A DNA stretch of 6,784 nucleotides from Myxococcales bacterium. Lineage in GTDB: Bacteria > Myxococcota_A > Polyangia > Polyangiales > Polyangiaceae. Made by a program: the position numbers and the translations under genes. Positions within the stretch are counted from its first letter, which is position 1; each line of letters opens with the position of its first letter. Below the pieces are notes generated by a model, which was not told where the DNA came from, searched no databases, and saw nothing but the letters and a program-made list of their open reading frames with translations. The stretch lies in NCBI GenBank assembly GCA_013298325.1, contig JAAFHJ010000271.1:1-6784 (forward strand). The letters run 5' to 3'. Below, piece after piece: positions 1 through 6,784 of the stretch.

Positions 1-978
1 TTTGCGGCAGCAACCGCCTTCCCGCTCCTCGCCACGCTCGCGATGTTTACGATCTCGCTCACCCAGCTCGGCGCTTTCTGCAAGCTCTGCGTCGGGATGT
101 ACGCCTCGAGCGTGCTCCTTGGCGTCGGCGGCTTCTTCGCCTTCTCGGCATGGCGGGAAGCGGGCGCGACGACGGCCGGCAAACGGGCGCCCGGCGGAAC
201 CTTGATTGAGTCGCGCCCCCAGCAATTTGGCGGCCCCGACGACAACGTCGCCACCGCCCGCGACGGCGCCCCGGCGACCGGCAGCGGCGGCAACCCGTTC
301 CCGCTCGTCCTCGCCTCCTTGGTCGTCCTCGGCATCGCGGCGGTCCTCCCGGCCGGCGTCTATGCGGCCTCCCTCCCCGACTACCGCCCCTACCTCGGTG
401 GCTGCGGAAAGCTCGTCGAGAAAGAGGAGAAGCACAAGGCGCTCCTCGTCATGCCGACGACCGCCGGAAAACGCCAAGCAACCTTCTTTGAAGATGCCCT
501 CTGCCCGACGTGTAAGGGGTTTCATCAGCGCCTGGTGGCGGATGGAATTTACGATCGCCTCACCGTGCAATCGTCGATGTTTCCCCTCGATTCCGAGTGC
601 AACTGGATGATCGACCGCTCGCTGCATCCGGGCGCCTGCGTCGTCGCGAAGGCGATCATCTGCGGCGACAAGTCCTCCAAAGCACGCCAAGTTCTCGAGT
701 GGGCCTACGACGAGCAGGAAGACCTGACGAACCTGGGCAAGACGAACAAGGACGCCCTCCGCGCCAAAATCAAAGGGCGCTTCCCCGATATTGATTCCTG
801 CATCGACTCGAAAGAGACGAAGCAGCGCCTCGACCAGATGCTCCAATTCGCCGTCACGAACAAGATCTCCGTGTCGACGCCTCAATTCTTCCTCGGTGAC
901 TCCCGCGTCTGCGACGAAGACACCGATCTCGGCCTCAAGTACACGCTGACTCAAATCGCGCCGGAGGTGGTTCCGTGA
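1..978 (+). CDS. VKOR/DsbA-like thioredoxin fusion, 5' end outside window
   Basis: The frame is open from base 1, so the true start lies upstream; 325 residues are visible. Residues 1-25 are hydrophobic and fit VKOR TM3. C27-K-L-C30 then opens another hydrophobic segment (about 31-51), as the CxxC of vitamin K epoxide reductase does at the periplasmic end of TM4. A polar Gly/Pro-rich stretch (52-98) would be a cytoplasmic loop, followed by a further membrane segment (99-123). The rest is a DsbA-like periplasmic domain with active site C168-P-T-C171 and the Thr-Pro pair expected at the cis-proline (T293-P294). Known fusions of this type use the thioredoxin domain to oxidise exported proteins and pass electrons through VKOR to quinone; that role here is inferred. 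Six more cysteines lie outside the two active sites (135, 200, 213, 221, 267, 304). The VKOR loop cysteines are not visible because the N-terminus is missing. The gene overlaps the next one by 4 bp. Confidence 0.88.
   Translation, partial: FAAATAFPLLATLAMFTISLTQLGAFCKLCVGMYASSVLLGVGGFFAFSAWREAGATTAGKRAPGGTLIESRPQQFGGPDDNVATARDGAPATGSGGNPFPLVLASLVVLGIAAVLPAGVYAASLPDYRPYLGGCGKLVEKEEKHKALLVMPTTAGKRQATFFEDALCPTCKGFHQRLVADGIYDRLTVQSSMFPLDSECNWMIDRSLHPGACVVAKAIICGDKSSKARQVLEWAYDEQEDLTNLGKTNKDALRAKIKGRFPDIDSCIDSKETKQRLDQMLQFAVTNKISVSTPQFFLGDSRVCDEDTDLGLKYTLTQIAPEVVP
963..967 (+). promoter_or_regulatory. Shine-Dalgarno site for the OmpA-like gene
   Basis: GGAGG lies 7 nt before the GTG at 975, inside the last codons of the VKOR fusion gene. 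The match is near-ideal and decides the non-ATG start. Together with the 4-bp stop/start overlap it indicates translational coupling. Confidence 0.8.
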
Positions 979-1685
979 GTTCGAAGACCCCCCTTTTCGT
1001 CGGCGGCGGCGCCCTCGGCGCCCTCGTTGCATTCACCTCGATCTTCGTCGCAAGCGAAGTCGGCGCCGCGAAGAACCGCCTCGCCCACCCGGAGCTCGCC
1101 GCCACGGCGGCCCCCGTCGCCGCGATCGCCGATCACGCGGAAGCCCCCTACTGCACGCCCCAATTCAAACAGGTGTTGCAGCGGGTCCTCAATGCCTGCG
1201 GGCTCGTCGGCAGCGAGTCGCGCCGCGGCTGCCAACCGGCCGACGTAAAGACCTTCGCGAGCATCGACGACAACGACTTCAATGCGCTCTTCACGCCGCT
1301 GAAAGATCGCGGCGGCATCGTCCTCTTCGACGAAGCGAAGGACGCCCTCGACGAGCCGGCCAAGAAGCTCGTCCGCGACCTCTGGGAGGACCGCCGCGGC
1401 GCCCGCTACTTCTTCATCGTCGCCCGCGCCTCGAAGACGGGGACCGTCGAGAACAACCGCGCGCTCTCCCACAAACGCGCAAACTCAGTGCAGTTCTTCC
1501 TTCAGGAAGAGACGAAAGATCCCGACCTCGACAAACAGGTCGGCATGCTCTGGCTCGGCAAGGAATTCGCCCAGCTCAGCAAGGACACCTGCGAAGGCTG
1601 GAAGACGTCGCGCCCGGGAAAAAACTGCACGGAAGAGGCCGTTAACCGCTCGGCGTTTGCCTCTTGGGTCGACTGCCGCCTCTGA
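975..1685 (+). CDS. Membrane-anchored Cys-rich protein with degenerate OmpA-like domain
   Basis: The protein has 236 residues and starts at GTG 975, supported by GGAGG 7 nt upstream and by overlap with the preceding stop codon. Residues 7-27 are hydrophobic and not followed by a lipobox, so an uncleaved N-terminal anchor or a Sec signal is likely. From about residue 113 the chain resembles the OmpA C-terminal (peptidoglycan-binding) fold: IVLFDEAKDALD, then a helix, a beta strand (YFFIVA), then GTVENNRALSHKRANSV, which matches the usual N-x-x-L-S-x-x-R-A-x-x-V helix. Near the end, NRSAF sits where OmpA proteins have NRR. The Arg of the ligand-binding pair is kept (R168), but the Asp of the usual GHTD is replaced: the aligned residues are ARAS. 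Six cysteines (60, 75, 86, 206, 218, 234) could form three disulfides, which is unusual for OmpA-like domains. The specific function is unknown. The location between two thioredoxin-fold genes suggests a substrate or structural partner of envelope oxidative folding. Confidence 0.8.
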   Translation: MSSKTPLFVGGGALGALVAFTSIFVASEVGAAKNRLAHPELAATAAPVAAIADHAEAPYCTPQFKQVLQRVLNACGLVGSESRRGCQPADVKTFASIDDNDFNALFTPLKDRGGIVLFDEAKDALDEPAKKLVRDLWEDRRGARYFFIVARASKTGTVENNRALSHKRANSVQFFLQEETKDPDLDKQVGMLWLGKEFAQLSKDTCEGWKTSRPGKNCTEEAVNRSAFASWVDCRL

Positions 1686-1696
1686 AAGATCTCGGA

Positions 1697-2407
1697 ATGA
1701 AGACGAAACTCCTCTCTTTGAGCATCCCGGTCCTCTTCGGTCTGATCGCCTGCGATTCGGCGAAGAAGCCCGATGCATCTGGCGGGCCGACCCGCGGCGA
1801 AGTGGTCGCGGCGAGCGCCGCCGTGCAGACCGTCGAAACCAAGAAGCCGGAGGCCCACGTCGACGCCAAACCGGCGACGAAGCGGAAGCTCTGCGACAAG
1901 GCGCCCGCCCAGAAAGGGAAGCGCCTCGATGGCCCGAACGTCGACCGGATCGGCAACGCGAAGAGCCTCGATTGCGCTGGCAAAATGGGGGTCGAGGCCT
2001 GCAACCGGAAGCCGATCGCGACGAAGCCGAATACGGTCACCTGGGTCAACGCCTGGGCCGGTTGGTGCGCCCCCTGCAAGGAGGAGATCCCCCGGCTCCT
2101 CGGCTGGGAAAAGAAACTCCAGGCGGCCGGAAAGAAGTTTGAAATCGCGTTTGTGAGCGTCGACGACGACCTCCGCCAGGCCGAAGCGTTCTTCGCCGCC
2201 ACGCCGGCGGGGGGCCTCAAGGGGAGCTACCACCTCGCCGACGGCGAGCCGCGCACCACCTTCTTCACGCGCTTCGGCGTCAAGGCCGACCCGGAACTCC
2301 CGATCCACCTGATTTTCGACGGAAAAGGGGAGCTCTCCTGCGTCGTCGAAGGGGCGATCGACGACGGCGACTACGCGGAAGTCGAGCGGATCGCCTCCGG
2401 GCTCTAA
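1697..2407 (+). CDS. TlpA/ResA-like thioredoxin-fold lipoprotein
   Basis: The protein has 236 residues. ATG 1697 is preferred over an in-frame TTG at 1664, because it begins a clean lipoprotein signal (MKTKL, a hydrophobic core, lipobox LIAC, lipidated Cys19) and because the TTG overlaps the upstream gene. Ribosome binding looks weak (GAAAG at 1684-1688), so coupling to the upstream gene across the 11-bp gap is likely. After a polar linker (about 20-62) comes a thioredoxin-like domain. TVTWVNAWAGWCAPCKEEIP carries the active site C124-A-P-C127, FVSVDDD is the next strand, and LPIHLIF carries the likely cis-proline, P202. This is the layout of TlpA/ResA/DsbE-type proteins, which usually reduce or exchange specific periplasmic disulfides. 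Substrate and direction cannot be read from sequence. Three extra cysteines (66, 93, 102) lie before the active site and one (215) after it. It is the last gene before the terminator at 2425. Confidence 0.87.
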   Translation: MKTKLLSLSIPVLFGLIACDSAKKPDASGGPTRGEVVAASAAVQTVETKKPEAHVDAKPATKRKLCDKAPAQKGKRLDGPNVDRIGNAKSLDCAGKMGVEACNRKPIATKPNTVTWVNAWAGWCAPCKEEIPRLLGWEKKLQAAGKKFEIAFVSVDDDLRQAEAFFAATPAGGLKGSYHLADGEPRTTFFTRFGVKADPELPIHLIFDGKGELSCVVEGAIDDGDYAEVERIASGL

Positions 2408-2424
2408 TCCCCTTCCATCAAAGA

Positions 2425-2461
2425 AAAACCGCCGCACCCTGAAAGAGGGCGTGGCGGTTTT
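2425..2461. terminator. Bidirectional terminator between convergent genes
   Basis: AAAACCGCC (2425-2433) pairs exactly with GGCGGTTTT (2453-2461). Inside, CCC pairs with GGG around a 7-nt TGAAAGA loop, separated from the outer stem by a three-position step holding one mismatch. The + transcript has four Ts at the end of the stem; the - transcript has TTTTTCTTT. It sits 18 bp after the thioredoxin stop and 20 bp after the gcvP stop, so it can end both transcripts. Confidence 0.88.
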
Positions 2462-2481
2462 CCTGTTTGTCCGAGGAGCTC

Positions 2482-5355
<2,874 letters not shown>

Positions 5356-5360
5356 CGGGG

Positions 5361-5365
5361 CTCCT
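5361..5365 (-). promoter_or_regulatory. Shine-Dalgarno site of gcvP
   Basis: On the - strand AGGAG precedes the gcvP ATG by 5 nt (intervening CCCCG). It supports the ATG at 5355. Confidence 0.75.
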
Positions 5366-5374
5366 AAAAGGGGG

Positions 5375-5397
5375 ATCTCCGGGCGAGCGCCGGGGAT
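5375..5397. repeat. Imperfect inverted repeat in gcvP leader
   Basis: ATCTCCGG (5375-5382) and CCGGGGAT (5390-5397) flank a 7-nt spacer. In + strand RNA this is an 8-bp stem with one G-T wobble; in the gcvP transcript it has one C-A mismatch. It lies about 10 nt upstream of the gcvP Shine-Dalgarno site, so it could affect translation or be an operator. Chance occurrence in GC-rich DNA is also plausible. Confidence 0.35.
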
Positions 5398-5538
5398 GGG
5401 CGCGGCCTAGCGAAAGTCTGCGAAAATGGCGAGTGGGAAGGGCGATTTGCCCCTACATGCGTGCTCGCCCCCACCGGCCGTTACACACGCGACCGCGAAC
5501 GTGCCTGGTTGTCTGCTCGACGCTTACTCGTTGGAGAA

Positions 5539-5934
5539 ATGGTCATAATTTCAGAGTTGTTTCGGGCGCTTCGCGCCACGTGCCTGCCCCTTGCCGCTGG
5601 CGCCCTGCTCGGACCCCTTTTCGCCTGCGGTGCGGTGGAGCCCTACGACGAGGATCCGTGCCGCGGACAACCAAACGCTGTTTGCGAGGATGTTTATGAC
5701 CGCTCCGGTGTGCAAGTTTGCCGATTGAACCTTCAACCCTCGTCGTTCGATCGCCCCGGACACGGCCCCTTTGTGACGATTGATGATTTCGCCTGCGAGA
5801 CCGTCTGCGATCCCGAAGACCCCCGATGTCCGAGAGGACTCAAATGTCAACGAGCAGAGGGCTACGCCGGCGCCGGCCCTCGAACCGACGAGATCAAGTC
5901 TTTTCATTCCTGCCAGATCCCGGAGAATAGGTAA
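5539..5934 (+). CDS. Small cysteine-rich lipoprotein, unknown function
   Basis: The protein has 131 residues. ATG 5539 is chosen because it gives a normal signal sequence: positively charged RALR, a hydrophobic core, lipobox LFAC and lipidated Cys30. GGAG at 5533-5536 leaves only 2 nt before the ATG, which is tight, so the start is less certain; an upstream in-frame GTG at 5461 would add 26 residues that spoil the signal. The mature part is acidic and has eight further cysteines (41, 49, 61, 86, 90, 97, 103, 125), enough for four disulfides. The part CETVCDPEDPRCPRGLKC has the spacing of the small knotted Cys repeats common in exported myxobacterial proteins. No named domain is recognised. 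By hand count about 60-65% of third positions are G/C, clearly lower than in the other genes here, which may mean relaxed constraint, low expression or foreign origin. The oxidative-folding enzyme at 1-978 could supply its disulfides; this is inference. Confidence 0.65.
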   Translation: MVIISELFRALRATCLPLAAGALLGPLFACGAVEPYDEDPCRGQPNAVCEDVYDRSGVQVCRLNLQPSSFDRPGHGPFVTIDDFACETVCDPEDPRCPRGLKCQRAEGYAGAGPRTDEIKSFHSCQIPENR

Positions 5935-5939
5935 TTCTC
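5923..5939 (+). other. Short hairpin spanning the lipoprotein stop codon
   Basis: GAGAAT (5923-5928) pairs with ATTCTC (5934-5939) around a 5-nt AGGTA loop, and the TAA stop (5932-5934) lies within it. No T-run follows, so it is not a standard intrinsic terminator. It may be chance or help protect the mRNA end. The 177 bp from 5935 to 6111 contain no other recognisable feature, although a promoter for the next gene is expected there. Confidence 0.25.
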
Positions 5940-6111
5940 TCAATGCCACTTCCTCGCGGGATACACGCGCTTCTCTTTCGTAGGTTTTCGCGAAGCGCCG
6001 CCATGGAGGCAGGGCGATCACCTCGCGCCAGTTGGTGCACTCTGCAGGCAATTTGCCCTCAGGGGTGCCGGTTTCTTTCGTGGGTGGGCAATCTTTGGTA
6101 GATGAGCGCCC

Positions 6112-6642
6112 ATGAAGTTCCGCGCCCACCCGCTTGCCGCTCTCCCGTTGACCCTCGCCCTTGCGCTCTCGAGCGTCGCCTGCGGTGGCGGCACGCCGAA
6201 GGCGGCTACCGCGAATATCGTGGCGGGGGCGATGCCCGAAGGGGAATCGTGGAATGGTGTATATTACAACACCATCTTCGGGAACCTCCACATGAAGCAG
6301 GAGGGGGAGCACATCGTCGGCCGCTGGAAGCGCACCGATCAGTCGGCCTGGGGGGAGCTCGATGGCTCCGTCAAGGATAACCTCGTGAAATTCGAGTGGA
6401 AAGAGCACAAGATTGGGCTCGTCGGCCCCGCCGCCGAGGTCCACGGCAAGGGCTACTTCGTCTACTCGAAGGTCGCCGACGAGAAGTTCCCCAAGCTCGC
6501 CGGCGAGTTCGGCCAGAACGAAGACGAAGTCGGCGGGAAGTGGGACTGCGTGAAGCAGCTCAACGTGAAGCTCGATCTCAACAGCATCAACGGCGACACC
6601 GGCGCCGTCTCGGCCCCCGCGGGGGATACCGGCTGGCAGTGA
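6112..6642 (+). CDS. Putative lipoprotein with beta-rich domain, unknown function
   Basis: The protein has 176 residues. ATG 6112 gives a signal sequence (MKFRAHPLAALPLTLALALS) ending in SVAC with Cys24 as the lipidation candidate, followed by a Gly-rich spacer. Ser at the -3 position is less common than Leu/Val/Ile, so lipid anchoring is likely rather than certain. The mature part, from about residue 40, alternates short polar and aromatic strands with Gly turns (WNGVYYNTIFGNLHMKQEG, HIVGRWKRTD, WGELDGSVKDN, LVKFEWKEH, GKGYFVYSK, LAGEFGQNE, VGGKWDCVKQ). This looks like a small antiparallel beta-sheet or lipocalin-like barrel and resembles hypothetical proteins I associate with Myxococcota. 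There is only one Cys besides the lipid-anchor Cys. No enzyme motif is seen. No good Shine-Dalgarno site lies upstream. The gene is followed by a strong terminator and is probably transcribed alone. Confidence 0.85.
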   Translation: MKFRAHPLAALPLTLALALSSVACGGGTPKAATANIVAGAMPEGESWNGVYYNTIFGNLHMKQEGEHIVGRWKRTDQSAWGELDGSVKDNLVKFEWKEHKIGLVGPAAEVHGKGYFVYSKVADEKFPKLAGEFGQNEDEVGGKWDCVKQLNVKLDLNSINGDTGAVSAPAGDTGWQ

Positions 6643-6659
6643 GCGGTCGGCGCGAAGTC

Positions 6660-6699
6660 AAAGGCCCGAATCTTTCCTAGATTCGGGCCTTTTTCTTTT
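6660..6699 (+). terminator. Strong intrinsic terminator
   Basis: AAAGGCCCGAATCT (6660-6673) and AGATTCGGGCCTTT (6679-6692) form a perfect 14-bp stem around a 5-nt TTCCT loop. The Ts at the end of the stem continue as TTTTTCTTTT (6690-6699). It lies 17 bp after the lipoprotein stop. On the - strand the stem is followed by only three Ts, so it may also terminate the convergent gene, but less efficiently. Confidence 0.95.
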
Positions 6700-6715
6700 G
6701 CGATTCCCAAACGTC

Positions 6716-6784
6716 TCAACCAGGGATTCGCCCCCGCTCCTCGACTTCGACGAGCCCGTGGGGGGAGAGGACGACGTCGAAGAC
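6716..6784 (-). CDS. 3' end of an unidentified gene, rest outside window
   Basis: Read on the - strand, 23 in-frame codons run from the window edge to a TGA at 6718-6716. The encoded tail is VFDVVLSPHG followed by LVEVEERGRIPG. By hand count 18 of 22 third positions are G or C, as in the confident genes, and the stop falls 17 bp beyond the terminator at 6660-6699, a layout typical of convergent genes. The product cannot be identified from so short a tail. Confidence 0.5.
   Translation of the reverse strand, partial: VFDVVLSPHGLVEVEERGRIPG

Larger units (their letters stand above)
5356..5538. promoter_or_regulatory. Divergent intergenic region between gcvP and lipoprotein gene
   Basis: These 183 bp separate two divergent genes and must hold the gcvP promoter, and probably one for the gene at 5539. 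No convincing -35/-10 pair was found on either strand. There is a small hairpin, GGGC-GATTT-GCCC, at 5440-5452, and an imperfect inverted repeat next to the gcvP Shine-Dalgarno site (annotated separately). The tandem glycine-aptamer pattern of a gcv riboswitch was not recognised. The assignment as regulatory rests on gene arrangement. Confidence 0.5.

Noticed and set aside
951..1472. Open frame on the - strand opposite the OmpA-like gene
   Set aside because: The + strand gene has a strong Shine-Dalgarno site and a domain match, while the antisense product is compositionally biased with no signature.
5356..5538. Possible glycine riboswitch upstream of gcvP (a GGGGCAAA-like string on the - strand)
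   Set aside because: The string belongs to a small GGGC/GCCC hairpin, and the paired aptamer helices and conserved core of a glycine riboswitch were not found.
6053..6092. Six-base inverted arms TTGCCC and GGGCAA about 30 nt apart
   Set aside because: The arms are too short and far apart to stand out from chance in GC-rich DNA.
5943..6101. 52-codon + strand frame between the two lipoprotein genes
   Set aside because: It has no Shine-Dalgarno site, no recognisable motif and mixed codon bias, so it is probably chance.
6070..6111. Possible promoter (TTTCTT and TGGTAGAT) just upstream of the second lipoprotein
   Set aside because: Both boxes match the consensus poorly, and the implied transcription start would fall almost on the start codon.
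5551..6444. Open frame on the - strand across both lipoprotein genes
   Set aside because: Both + strand genes have signal sequences and lipoboxes. The stretch at about 5935-6106 reads like plausible protein on the - strand, but the frame is antisense to coding DNA on both sides and no family is recognised.

Overview
The window is GC-rich bacterial DNA with a strong G/C bias at third codon positions. It has several lipoprotein signal sequences, a VKOR fused to a DsbA-like thioredoxin domain, a cysteine-rich lipoprotein and a single-chain glycine decarboxylase. Together these suggest a Gram-negative member of the Myxococcota (Polyangia-like, a former deltaproteobacterium). That assignment rests on remembered family resemblance and was not tested by a search.

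Positions 1-2407 (+ strand) hold a compact run of three genes whose products act in the cell envelope. The first is the 3' part of a VKOR/DsbA-like fusion that is cut by the window edge. A Cys-rich protein with a degenerate OmpA-like C-terminal domain overlaps it by 4 bp and has a strong Shine-Dalgarno site. A TlpA/ResA-like thioredoxin-fold lipoprotein with a WCAPC motif follows after 11 bp. The likely common theme is disulfide making and handling outside the cytoplasm. The operon ends at a hairpin (2425-2461) that can serve both strands.

Positions 2482-5355 (- strand) hold a complete gcvP, the glycine-cleavage P-protein, 957 residues with an intact pyridoxal-phosphate site. It converges on the redox operon and shares its terminator. 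No gcvT or gcvH is adjacent and no glycine riboswitch was recognised in its leader.

Positions 5356-5538 are a divergent intergenic region that should carry the gcvP promoter and a promoter for the gene on the other side. Positions 5539-5934 (+) encode a small lipoprotein with eight cysteines after the lipid-anchor Cys. This gene and the 177 bp after it are less G/C-biased than the rest. Positions 6112-6642 (+) encode a second, unrelated lipoprotein that looks all-beta, followed by a very strong terminator (6660-6699). The last 69 bp look like the 3' end of another gene on the - strand.

There are no RNA genes, insertion sequences, CRISPR arrays or phage genes. Most of the window is ordinary chromosomal content. 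The part most worth a second look is the envelope redox operon and its possible link to the cysteine-rich exported proteins encoded here.
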